Assembly: GCA_017528085.1 (NCBI GenBank)
Contig: JAFXPH010000002.1
Coordinates: forward strand, 62,001-126,000
Length of the DNA stretch: 64,000 bases
DNA from: Clostridia bacterium
GTDB lineage: Bacteria > Bacillota > Clostridia > TANB77 > CAG-508
Direction of reading: 5' to 3'
In this document: positions 16,784-26,700 of the stretch, piece after piece
Layout: each line of letters starts with the position of its first letter
Numbering within the stretch: position 1 is the first letter of the stretch
The notes under the pieces: model-generated
Databases searched by the model: none
The model's input: only the letters and a program-made list of their open reading frames with translations
Told to the model about the DNA's origin: nothing
Made by a program: the position numbers and the translations under genes

Positions 16784-18613
16784 TTATTTATGTTTTAAAA
16801 TCGAATAATCTCCACTTTCATAAATTGACTCAAAGCTATCATTAAATAGCGATACATCAAAATCTTTCTCATGAGGTAGTATTATAACATATTTACAATT
16901 TTTTTCAACTTCCTCTAGTGTTAATTTAGAATAATCTGAGAAATCTACAAATAAATCAGTCTCATTTTTTGACTTTTCAAACTCTCCTATAGTCCATACC
17001 CAATATATATGATAGTTATTTATTGATACTATTAAAGTATTATCGACTGTCATATCTTCTATTTCCTTAGTATGTTCAGCTAAGGCTATTTCATCTTTAG
17101 TAAAATTATATCTTCTATCTACAAATTCTCTTCTTGAACAGTTCTCATAATAGTACATACCTGCTAGATTTGGGAATGAGTTTCTTTTACTATCTGTACT
17201 TATTCCATATCCTTTAACAACTACTGTAGTTGTTATTACAAGTCCTATTGCAATAACATAAGTAAATAAAATATCTCTTATACTTGCATAATCTGCTTTA
17301 TATATTGAATATATTAAGAAGTAATAGCAAGAAATCCACAAGAAGTAATATGTCTTAGATACATAATAAGCAGAAACCATATCCTCATCATAAGCTCTAA
17401 GTGTTTTTAAGAACAAGAAGAAAAGAAATGATAAAACAGCAAACAATAAAAATTTATTTTTCTTTCCTTCAATATGATCATATACCCATGTAAAAAATCC
17501 AACCACTAAAATTGGTATGTAGTAAATGTAGTCTACAAGTATAACGTCTGGAACATACCCATAATTTGATATTGCAGATGTAAGTGGCTCTATATTTGGA
17601 TTAACTAATGTTGGAATTAGTATATAGCTTGCTCCAACTAAAGTAATAGCTATCATTAATGCAAAAAGCAATGCAAATTTAGCATTAAGTCTATTTCCCT
17701 TTTCTTCATCAAAAAAGAATCTAATAACAACATAAGGAAAAATAACTGGTACAAATAATGAATAACTAAATATTAATCCATATGATAATAATGCAACTAT
17801 AAAAATTTTGTAAAATTTATAATAGTAGTTTTCTTCATTTACTATCTTAATAATAGCTAGTGCAAATAATAATCCAACATTTAAGTAACTAAACCCAAGT
17901 AAATATGCATCATAAACATATCCATAAACATACATTATAAGCAGAATTAGCATCGTAAAGAGTTTAGTTCTATCAGTTGTTCCTCCTGCAAAATTTCTAA
18001 TTAAGCTTAAGAATAGTAAAATATGTAAGAAAAATACAAGTGTCTCAAATATTTCATATGTATAGTAATCTTTTACTCCAAATGAACTTAATACATACAT
18101 TAATAATCCATCATTAATGTATGCACCTGGTTGCATATAGTTAAAATCATATGCTGTCTTTTCTTCTAAGTTTGAAAGAAGATCAAAATTTTGTTTATAC
18201 TCCATAGCAGCTCTTGTATGGATAGCTGAATCTGTAGTACCAAATTTCATTGCTCCATCAAAGAATTGTCTATTAAATCCCACTATAAATAGTGTAATTA
18301 GAATAGCAAATATTAAAAATGAAGTGTCTGTAGATTTAAATGTGTATTTTTGCTCATCTTCTATCTTTTTAACTTTTATATAAAGCACAAAACTTAGTAA
18401 GAAATTTACAATTATATAAACTAAAATGCTACATCTAATTTTTAAAAGTCCAAAGAAAGTTCCTATTAGAATATTTAACCCCATATATAGGACTATACTT
18501 AGAACTGTACTATCTAAAATAGACTTTTCTTGATCACTTTTTTTGATATTTAAGAAACTACTTATTAGTTTATATACTGATATAATATACAAACCTGATA
18601 ATAAAATTGACAT
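16784..18613 (-). CDS. Polytopic membrane protein, glycan operon, paralogue A
   Basis: A 609-residue protein with about 12 membrane segments and a C-terminal soluble part of about 120 residues. I do not recognise a named family; size and topology resemble GT-C glycosyltransferases that use polyprenyl-phosphate sugars. It is a clear paralogue of the next gene: both share DSAIH, RAA, DFN, MQ, GAYINDGLLM (about 118-170) and YYxxNCxxR near residue 475. The ATG at 18613 has AAGGA upstream and lies 16 bases after the neighbour's stop, so the pair arose by tandem duplication within an operon. It lacks a visible terminator before rlmN. Confidence 0.75.
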   Translation of the reverse strand: MSILLSGLYIISVYKLISSFLNIKKSDQEKSILDSTVLSIVLYMGLNILIGTFFGLLKIRCSILVYIIVNFLLSFVLYIKVKKIEDEQKYTFKSTDTSFLIFAILITLFIVGFNRQFFDGAMKFGTTDSAIHTRAAMEYKQNFDLLSNLEEKTAYDFNYMQPGAYINDGLLMYVLSSFGVKDYYTYEIFETLVFFLHILLFLSLIRNFAGGTTDRTKLFTMLILLIMYVYGYVYDAYLLGFSYLNVGLLFALAIIKIVNEENYYYKFYKIFIVALLSYGLIFSYSLFVPVIFPYVVIRFFFDEEKGNRLNAKFALLFALMIAITLVGASYILIPTLVNPNIEPLTSAISNYGYVPDVILVDYIYYIPILVVGFFTWVYDHIEGKKNKFLLFAVLSFLFFLFLKTLRAYDEDMVSAYYVSKTYYFLWISCYYFLIYSIYKADYASIRDILFTYVIAIGLVITTTVVVKGYGISTDSKRNSFPNLAGMYYYENCSRREFVDRRYNFTKDEIALAEHTKEIEDMTVDNTLIVSINNYHIYWVWTIGEFEKSKNETDLFVDFSDYSKLTLEEVEKNCKYVIILPHEKDFDVSLFNDSFESIYESGDYSILKHK

Positions 18614-18629
18614 TATTTCTTTTCCTTCT

Positions 18630-20492
18630 TTAGTTTGTTTTTTCTATGATATATCCTCTAGAATTTTTGATAAGAACATTATACTTTGTCTTATCTCCTC
18701 CTGCTTTTTCATAATCATCTAAATCATATGATTCGTTTACTCTAATTACATACTTAGAATTTGGATTATTAAGTCCCTCTTCTAACGTGTGAGGATCAGT
18801 ATCCTGAATAACATCTTGATAAATCATTGTATCTGACGTTAAGTTTCCAAGTGCTGTAGCCCAGCATCTTTCATAATAACTTCCTGATATTAATGTAATG
18901 TCTTCTGCTTTTAAGTTTAATTCTTTCATAGCGTTAATAATCTCAATTTGTTCTTTAGCCAAGTTATTATATGCTTGAATTAATCCTCTAAAGTTACAAT
19001 TTTGATCATAGTACATACCTGTATAATCTCTTGTATTTACTTTTTTGTCATAAGAGAATCCTGGGTATGTTTTATATGCTACCATAAATATTACATATCC
19101 TGTCCAAGCTACAATATAAACTGAAAATAATATTTTGCCTAATTTCTTTTCTGAATATCTATTAACAAGTACTATTGTTGTAGCTAAAACTAATGGCCAC
19201 ATAATATAGTATATTTTAAAGAAGTAATAAGTACTCATTATAGCAAGTCTCATTCCTACCCACATAACTGCAAAATAAATTGCAACAAATACTGTAAAGA
19301 ATTCAATTGATGTAAACTTAAACTCTTTAAATACTTCGTTTCTTCTTTTAATAATATCTACTATAAACAATATTCCAAATGGTATGTAGAATATAAAGTT
19401 ACTAATTAAGTTTTTATACATTCCACCATCATTTAAAAGTGCATCTTTTAAATTACTTTGTCCTGCAGTTACAAATGTTGGATAAACTAAATACATTATT
19501 CCATAAGCTGTAACTAGTATTAAAAGACCTAAAATAATTAATGTCTTCTTTTTAAATATCTTTAATATGCTCTTTCCTTCATCTTTAAAGTCTTTTATAA
19601 ATGTGTATATACATATTCCAGCAAATAGACCTGGAACAAATAAACAATATGAAAAGATAAGTAGCATTCCTTGCATAATTAAAAGTGGAATAACAAATGA
19701 TGCTTTAAAACCTTTTTCTTTATCATAAAGCATATCTATTACTATCACTATAGCTAGTGTTGAAAGTACTCCAACAGATAGATAAGAGAATCCATACATA
19801 TATGAGTTATATGGATATCCATATGCATATAATCCAATTAATATAAATGAAAGGATAGTACCAAGTTTTCCTTTTATACTATCTTTAACAAGCACATAGA
19901 ATGTAAATATATTTAAAACATATATAGATATTTCAAAAGCTTCATATATATATTCTTCACCTATGCCTGTAAGTGGATGAACTACTCTCATTAAAAGTCC
20001 ATCATTTATATATGCACCTGTTTGCATAAAGTTAAAATCAAATATTGTTTTATCTTCACAGTTAGTAAATACATTTAAATTTTCTGAATAATGTTTTGCA
20101 GCTCTAAAGTGTATTGCTGAATCTATAGCTGCATACTTTATTCCACCATCTTGTGGGCACATATCTTTTATTATTACTACTGAGCATAGTATAGTAATAA
20201 AAAGTATTCCTATTAAGTCAGCTTTCTTAAATTCATATTTTTGAAAATCTTTGTTTTTAAAAGTTTTAATATTAATTAAGACTGCTACTATTATATTAAT
20301 TAAAGCTAGTAACCATAGGTCAGCTTTAATATTTATTAAACCTAGTAGCATACATACTGTTACGTTATATGCTAAAAGTGATATAAAAAACATTACTATC
20401 CATTTAACGATACTTAGTTTTTCATCACTTTTCTTAAATAATATAAAACCAATTCCAAGTATAATAATTGATAAAATATAAAATATTTCCAT
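18630..20492 (-). CDS. Polytopic membrane protein, glycan operon, paralogue B
   Basis: A 620-residue paralogue of the product of 16784-18613 with the same topology: paired N-terminal membrane segments, a loop with DSAIHFRAAKHY and GAYINDGLLM, more segments, and a soluble C-terminal domain ending about residue 615. The DSAIH loop is a plausible site of a catalytic Asp as in GT-C enzymes, but this is inference. The ATG at 20492 has AAGGGGA upstream. It follows a GT2 gene by 12 bases in the operon that starts at 23602. Confidence 0.75.
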   Translation of the reverse strand: MEIFYILSIIILGIGFILFKKSDEKLSIVKWIVMFFISLLAYNVTVCMLLGLINIKADLWLLALINIIVAVLINIKTFKNKDFQKYEFKKADLIGILFITILCSVVIIKDMCPQDGGIKYAAIDSAIHFRAAKHYSENLNVFTNCEDKTIFDFNFMQTGAYINDGLLMRVVHPLTGIGEEYIYEAFEISIYVLNIFTFYVLVKDSIKGKLGTILSFILIGLYAYGYPYNSYMYGFSYLSVGVLSTLAIVIVIDMLYDKEKGFKASFVIPLLIMQGMLLIFSYCLFVPGLFAGICIYTFIKDFKDEGKSILKIFKKKTLIILGLLILVTAYGIMYLVYPTFVTAGQSNLKDALLNDGGMYKNLISNFIFYIPFGILFIVDIIKRRNEVFKEFKFTSIEFFTVFVAIYFAVMWVGMRLAIMSTYYFFKIYYIMWPLVLATTIVLVNRYSEKKLGKILFSVYIVAWTGYVIFMVAYKTYPGFSYDKKVNTRDYTGMYYDQNCNFRGLIQAYNNLAKEQIEIINAMKELNLKAEDITLISGSYYERCWATALGNLTSDTMIYQDVIQDTDPHTLEEGLNNPNSKYVIRVNESYDLDDYEKAGGDKTKYNVLIKNSRGYIIEKTN

Positions 20493-20504
20493 GTAAATCC
20501 CCTT

Positions 20505-21395
20505 TTATTTCTTTAAAAGTTTTCTAATTGGAACTTCTATTAATAATTCTATGTTTTTAAACACATATAAAATGTAAAATACAATTTTTTGCCAAGTTTT
20601 AATATTATTACATCCAACTTGATAATGCATTTTAGCTTTAAATAGTTTATTCATCTTTACAAAATAATTAAAAGTTTTATCTATAGTTTGACTTTCATAA
20701 TGAATAAATTTTTCATTAGATAAACAAATTGTTTTATAATTTTTTACATCTAATTGAGCATGTAAAACATCTTCCTCATAGAACAAGAATAGTTCATCAT
20801 CAAATTTGTATATATCATGATATGCTTTAGATTTGATTATAAAGAATGCTCCAGATATACAATCTACTTCTAAGTATTCATTCTTATAATCCTCTTCAGA
20901 ATACTCACCGTCTCTTAATACTTTATAAAATAATAGTTCTAAAAGTCTTGTTGAATGAACTACATCTCTTATAAATGTTCTTTCTTTCCAAGCACTTCTT
21001 CTAATTGGTCTTCCAGTTTTACCATACATTCTTGGTGCTGCAGCGCCATAGCTTGGATCAGACTCTAAACATTCTAAAGTCTTTTTAATGGCTTCTTCAC
21101 TTACCTCAATATCTGGATTAGAAATAATATAGTAATCATACTGTTCATTTAAAGTTTTCTCTATGTAATTAATTCCGAAATTATTTCCATATGCATATCC
21201 ACCATTTTTGTCAGATTCAATTACTATTACTTTTTCATTTTCTAATTCTTTTAAAATTTTAAGTTCATCTTCTCTTGAAGACTTATTATCAACTATAACA
21301 ATTCTATCAATAGAATCATATCTTCTTGCCTTTTCAATGTTGCTTGTTACATCCTGGCTTGCGTTATAGTTTACTACTATCATTGCAACTTTCAT
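20505..21395 (-). CDS. Glycosyltransferase family 2 (rhamnosyltransferase-like)
   Basis: A 296-residue GT-A enzyme. VVNYN opens the domain, VDNKS is the nucleotide-binding strand, GGYAYGNNFG follows, and SNPDIEV carries the metal-binding acidic residue equivalent to DXD. A later FYEEDV is the usual acceptor-side acidic motif. The pattern resembles RfbF/WbbL-type rhamnosyltransferases, which fits the dTDP-rhamnose operon in this window, but donor specificity is not proven. The ATG at 21395 has AGAGGA upstream. Located between the flippase gene and the polytopic pair. Confidence 0.85.
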   Translation of the reverse strand: MKVAMIVVNYNASQDVTSNIEKARRYDSIDRIVIVDNKSSREDELKILKELENEKVIVIESDKNGGYAYGNNFGINYIEKTLNEQYDYYIISNPDIEVSEEAIKKTLECLESDPSYGAAAPRMYGKTGRPIRRSAWKERTFIRDVVHSTRLLELLFYKVLRDGEYSEEDYKNEYLEVDCISGAFFIIKSKAYHDIYKFDDELFLFYEEDVLHAQLDVKNYKTICLSNEKFIHYESQTIDKTFNYFVKMNKLFKAKMHYQVGCNNIKTWQKIVFYILYVFKNIELLIEVPIRKLLKK

Positions 21396-21406
21396 AAAAA
21401 TCCTCT

Positions 21407-22690
21407 TTATTCTTTTACAGTTACTTCTTCTTTTTCTTGTTCAAATTTCTTTCTAATTTTGTGTAATATCACATTTGTTGTTACTGAGTACATTATAAAT
21501 TGTGATCCTAGTGTAAATATGCAACTTCTTACTGCACCATCTATTCCATAAGCTTTAACAAACATATTAGAACCTATAAATGCAATACACATTGTAATTA
21601 CATATATTACAAATTGAATGAATGTCTTTCTAACTGTTGTAAGTAGTATTAGATTTGTATAACTAATACCATAGCAAATATATGCTCCAAGAATTATTGC
21701 TAGTTGTACTCTATAGTTTAGAAGTTCATCTACACCATAGATTATTCTTAGTACTTCTGGTCCTATAAAGTATCCTGCAGCAACTGCAAAGATTCCAAAT
21801 GCTACTACTGCATATTTAATCTTTCTAGACACTTGACCAAACTTTTTCATATTTTTTTCTGCATATAGTTTCTTTAAGTCATTTAAAAATGGCATAAATA
21901 CAAATTGTGCAAATAAAGTAATAACTGTAGCTGGCATAATAATATATCCAAACATTGCTTGAGTCTTATCATCACAATATGTATCTAGTGCATACTTAGG
22001 AGCATTTAAAACATATATTCCTGCAAATGAATTTGCAAATACAAAAAAGTCATTCTTAAATATTGTAAGAGCATTTTTTAAAGTACCTTTTTCTGCTTTA
22101 TCTACTAGTTTATTAATTACTTTAAAATCGTAGAATATTATAGTTAAAACATTAACTATAATTGAAGCTATAATTGATACTATAATGTTTTTAGTAAATA
22201 AATCTACTACTAAAAATACTGTAAGGCCTACCAATGATTTAAATGTTAAACTTTGTCCTGATTTATATAGTAAGTCGTTTTTTTGCATAATTCCATAATA
22301 GATTTCTGCAAATGCCTCAGTTGCTTTATAGATAGTAAGTAATATACAAACTGTTAGTTTAAATATTGTATATCCTTTAATAAACACATATACAAATGCA
22401 ATTACTATCATAAATAAGCTAGATATTACTCTACTTAAAATGTAGTCTTTATCTTTTAATTTATTCTCTATGTCTGTTACTTGAGTTAATCTTCCTGAGT
22501 AAAGACCAACTGTATATAAAATTAATGCAGTAGCATAAGCAATAGAATAAATTCCTGCATTTTCTATTCCATTAATTCTTGTAACTATTATAAAAAAGAA
22601 AAGTGAGTTAAAAGAATTAAGACCTGTTCCTATTGAGTTCCATATAAAGTTTTTAAATAGTTCTTTTTTGCTTTGTTTTGTCTCTTCCAT
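21407..22690 (-). CDS. Oligosaccharide flippase (Wzx-like, MOP superfamily)
   Basis: A 427-residue protein with about 12-14 membrane segments and the N-terminal pattern of polysaccharide biosynthesis flippases (FIWNSIGTGLNSFNS, then IAYATALILYTVG). Members move undecaprenyl-linked oligosaccharides across the membrane. It sits between two GT2 genes; the gap to the upstream gene is 3 bases and its own ribosome site is weak, so translational coupling is likely. I see no clear Wzy-type polymerase in this operon; the two polytopic genes downstream could fill this part. Confidence 0.82.
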   Translation of the reverse strand: MEETKQSKKELFKNFIWNSIGTGLNSFNSLFFFIIVTRINGIENAGIYSIAYATALILYTVGLYSGRLTQVTDIENKLKDKDYILSRVISSLFMIVIAFVYVFIKGYTIFKLTVCILLTIYKATEAFAEIYYGIMQKNDLLYKSGQSLTFKSLVGLTVFLVVDLFTKNIIVSIIASIIVNVLTIIFYDFKVINKLVDKAEKGTLKNALTIFKNDFFVFANSFAGIYVLNAPKYALDTYCDDKTQAMFGYIIMPATVITLFAQFVFMPFLNDLKKLYAEKNMKKFGQVSRKIKYAVVAFGIFAVAAGYFIGPEVLRIIYGVDELLNYRVQLAIILGAYICYGISYTNLILLTTVRKTFIQFVIYVITMCIAFIGSNMFVKAYGIDGAVRSCIFTLGSQFIMYSVTTNVILHKIRKKFEQEKEEVTVKE

Positions 22691-22693
22691 AAA

Positions 22694-23602
22694 TTATAAA
22701 ATACCAAAAATAAACATTATTCTTATAGCTAAATCAGCACCTCTATGACGTCTAATTTTCTTTCCGTAAAATGTCTTTTTGATTGCCTTTCCAATATTAT
22801 ATTTCTCTTGTACAAATGTATCTAAGATATCTTGATTCTCTTCAGATACCTTATTATAAAATAGTTTCTTATATTCTCTTTGTTGTGTTTTAATATCTTT
22901 CATACCGCCTTTTTTAAATAGGTTTTTGATTCTCCATTTTAAAACAGAGAAAGCACCTTGACCTTCGGCAGTTTGATTTGCTTTAAATCTTCTATATTTA
23001 ACTGTAGTAACATCATCATATGCTACATTTCCCATACCTGAACAAATCATATATGTCCACCAATCATGGAAAAATACTCTACTTGGCATGTAATCTAAGA
23101 TAACATCTTTAGCCTTTTGGTTAATAACCATTGTCATACCTTGTGAGCAGCATTCATATAATGAGTTTAAGAAAGAATATGTTTTTCCTTTTTCTCCCTC
23201 GGCTTTTAGATTCATTTCTTCATCATAATAATCAGCATTTGAAAATGCCATATTAGGCATATTATTATCAAGCTTCTCTAAAGATTCAACTGCTAGCCTA
23301 ATTTTATTAGGTAGCCATATATCATCTTGATCAGCATATGCATAATAATCTGCTTGTTCTAACTTAAGTAGTTCAAAAAAGCTTTTGATAAATCCTTTGT
23401 TTTCACCTTCAAAAATTTTGATTTTATCATTTCCAGCAAATGTTGTTTTTATAACATCTACAGTATTATCTTTTGAACCATCATCTCTTATTACTAAAAC
23501 AAGATTACGATATGTTTGATTTAAGATAGAATTAATCTGTTCTTCAACATACTTACTTCCGTTATATGTTGATAGTAAAACAGCGACTTTTTTCTCCTCC
23601 AT
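22694..23602 (-). CDS. Glycosyltransferase family 2
   Basis: A 302-residue GT-A enzyme with LLSTYNG, IRDDGSKDNT and YADQDDIW (the metal-binding DQDD motif) and the HDWW motif near 170. This subgroup includes rhamnosyl- and galactosyltransferases of surface polysaccharide clusters. The first gene of the operon running to 16784; the ATG at 23602 follows AGGAG by 9 bases, and a promoter lies at 23637-23665. A similar enzyme is at 48738. Confidence 0.86.
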   Translation of the reverse strand: MEEKKVAVLLSTYNGSKYVEEQINSILNQTYRNLVLVIRDDGSKDNTVDVIKTTFAGNDKIKIFEGENKGFIKSFFELLKLEQADYYAYADQDDIWLPNKIRLAVESLEKLDNNMPNMAFSNADYYDEEMNLKAEGEKGKTYSFLNSLYECCSQGMTMVINQKAKDVILDYMPSRVFFHDWWTYMICSGMGNVAYDDVTTVKYRRFKANQTAEGQGAFSVLKWRIKNLFKKGGMKDIKTQQREYKKLFYNKVSEENQDILDTFVQEKYNIGKAIKKTFYGKKIRRHRGADLAIRIMFIFGIL

Positions 23603-23636
23603 CGCACAATTCTCCTTATTATAATATTCAACCCGT

Positions 23637-23665
23637 ATTATATAATAAAAGTATAAATATTTAAA
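23637..23665 (-). promoter_or_regulatory. Promoter of the flippase glycan operon
   Basis: TTTAAA, 17 bases, TATAAT on the minus strand, 35 bases before the GT2 start at 23602 and downstream of the terminator of the CAP/ChW gene. Confidence 0.55.
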
Positions 23666-23684
23666 GTGTTTTAGGCGTTTTTTT

Positions 23685-23718
23685 ACATAAAAAAAGAACC
23701 TACTTTTAAGTAGGTTCT
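23685..23718 (-). terminator. Terminator after the CAP/ChW gene
   Basis: An 11-bp perfect stem (23695-23705 with 23708-23718) and an A-run giving seven T on the minus strand. The outer 9 bases of each arm are identical to those of the terminator at 27524-27562. Confidence 0.92.
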
Positions 23719-23731
23719 ATATTACTTTTTA

Positions 23732-26700
23732 CTAATTATAAAATGCAAATGTTTTTGCTGCTGGTGGATTATATGCAGGTGGATTTTGTCCTTTTTTCAC
23801 AAGTACAATTTGAATGCCTTCAAGTCTAAATGAATGACCAGCTGTTCCTGATTCTTCTCCATTTTTAGCCCAGCCCATCCATCCAACATTTTGTGCGTGA
23901 ACTCTATAATATACATCATATTTTTCTGCTGCTTCACCAGTAAGTCTAATCTTAATTGCTTCTAATCTAAAGCTTCTTCCAGATGTTCCTGATCTTTCTC
24001 CATCTTTTTTCCATGCTCCACCTTTTGCATCTTCCCATCCAATATTTTGAATGTGTGTCACATATTCAATACCACCAGAAATGTTTTCTAATTTAATTCT
24101 GATAGATTCTAATCTCAAGCTTTGACCAGATGTTCCAGCAATTGCACCATTAGATACAAATGCTTGATCTCCTATATTTTGAACATGAGTTGAATATGTT
24201 ACTTTTACATTTGCTCTAAATGGTTCTTCAGTTGGACCTGGAGCAGGCTCTCCTTTAGGAACCATTACTATTCTAATTCCTTCTAATCTAAATCCAAATG
24301 CTGCAGTTCCAGCTTCTTCTCCATTTTTTGCCCAATCCATCCAGCCTATATTTTCTGCATGAACTTGATAATAAATATCATAAAGGTTTGCTGCATTTCC
24401 AGTAAGTCTTATTTTAATAGCTTCTAGTCTGAAACTTCTTCCTGAAGTTCCACTCATTTCTCCGTCATGTCTCCAAATGCCATACTTTTTATCTTCCCAA
24501 CCGATGTTTTGAATATGTGTTACATATTCTACTCCACCATCTATCTCTGGTCCAAGTTCAATTTTAATTCCTTCTAATCTTAAACTTCTTCCAGATGTTC
24601 CTGACATTTCTCCATCATATCTCCAAGAGCCATATTTATCATATTCCCAACCAATGTTTTGAATATGAGTTGCATATTTTACTTTTACAGGATCTGGTTC
24701 AACAGGTCTTTCATTAACTGTTACATAGCACACAGATTCAAATCTACCACATTTTGCACTAATAGTTACTACACCACTTGCAAATGCTGTAACATTTCCA
24801 TTGCTATCTACATTTGCAATAGCTGGGTTGTCACTTGACCATTCAATAGCGTATTCCATTGGTCCTGTTGTTGTAACTGTTGCATCTAATTTAAATGTAT
24901 CACCTACATAAATAGTTTCTAAATGTTTATTTAAATCTAATCCTGTTACTACATGTGGTCTATCCTCAATAGTTATATAGCAACTTGCTTCAAATCCATT
25001 TACTCTAGCAATAATTCTTGTTCTTCCTTCTGAAACTCCTGTAACATTACCATTGCTATCTACTGTTGCAACAGCAGGATTTTCACTTTCCCATGTAACA
25101 GTATAATCCATTTCGTCAGTAGTTGTAACTTCGACATTGTACTTAATTGTCTCTTCTTCTAAAATAGATGCTTCGCCATGTTTAAACTTGATACCAGTTA
25201 CTCTAGGAGCACCTTTTAGAACTGTTACTTTAATTCTATTTGATGTAACTTCTGGATAATTACAATAAGAATATACTTCACATGTACCAGCTGATTTTGC
25301 ATAAATTGTTCCAGGATGATTAAATGATGCAACACTATTATCTGTTGAAGTAGTGTTTAAATAATAATCTGTTGCATCTTCTGGATTAATAGTAACAATT
25401 GGAGTATATGTATCTCCTTCAGTTAATGTAACTTCAGTTTCTTCATAAGTTACTGTTTTTAATTTTACACTGCAACGAACTTGTATTGTACATGTAACTC
25501 CGTTACTAGATGTAATTGTTATATTTGCTTTTCCTCCTCTTAAGGCTGTAACTACACCATTTTGATCTACAGATATAACATCTGGGTTATCACTTGTAAA
25601 TGTTAATGTTCTATTACATGCATCCTCTGGAGTAAATGCTACTTTTAATTGCTCTGTTAGGCCCTTTGGTACACCATAACTTGGTGAATATGGTTTAAGG
25701 CTTTCAACTAAATTATTAGATGTAACATTTATATCAAATTTCTTTGAAACATCTATTCTAGATGAATAATATGGATTATTATTATATATTGCATTCATGT
25801 TATGAATTGCAACTAAATAATAAGTACCTGAGTCACTTTGACTTACACTATTAAATTTCAAAGTATCATTTGTAACTGTTATATTTGAATTATTAGTTAT
25901 CTCTGTAAGCTCACCATCAACAATTTTTACCCACTTATAAACAGTATAATCTTGTTTATAATAGTCTTTTAGAGTTGCTTTAAACTCTACAGTACTTCCA
26001 TTATCTACAAAGAATTTATCACTTAAATCATATGGTTTCTTTATTCCAAGAGTTGAATCATTACCATAAGTAAAATGCCACTCTCCTTCATTTGTATAAC
26101 CAAATGTTTTGATTCCATTTTTATTTATATAATTTGTTCCTGTGATATATGAAGGAAGTTCTTTAGTAAATGTTGGAACATACATGTAGTCACTTCCCAT
26201 CATAGTATCATAAGAAGTTTTAGTATAATCCTCAATATCTGCAGCATACATTCCACCTATACTTGTTTTAATATATGCTCTTCTTGGGCTATAGTATTTT
26301 ACTATAGTTTCATTAATTTCTGCTTCATCACAAGAAAATGAAGGTGTACTTTCTCCATATACTATTTCACTTACATTTGTACTTACGCCCTCATATTTAT
26401 CATAGAAAGAAACTGTATACGTAAGAGTTACATTATCACCATTTAAATTCTTTAAATTTGATACTGTAACTTCATAGTCACCAGAATATAGTGATACCGC
26501 ATTATCAAAATCTGGTCTAAACATATGAATTGCATAGTCTTCAGTTTTTCCTAGTGTTTTTATAGTTTTAGTAGTTTGATTATTTGTGTATTCAATTGTT
26601 GAAGAACTGTTGTATGTATATGTTTTATTATTCTTTACATCTTTAATTGTAACTTCAAGTCCATTAAATATTTCATCAGTAAGTGGAGCAAAATAAGTTG

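Noticed and set aside
23793..24688. Regular repeats considered as a CRISPR array
   Set aside because: The period is about 130-150 bases, the units are coding and protein-level similar, and there are no identical short repeats with unique spacers.
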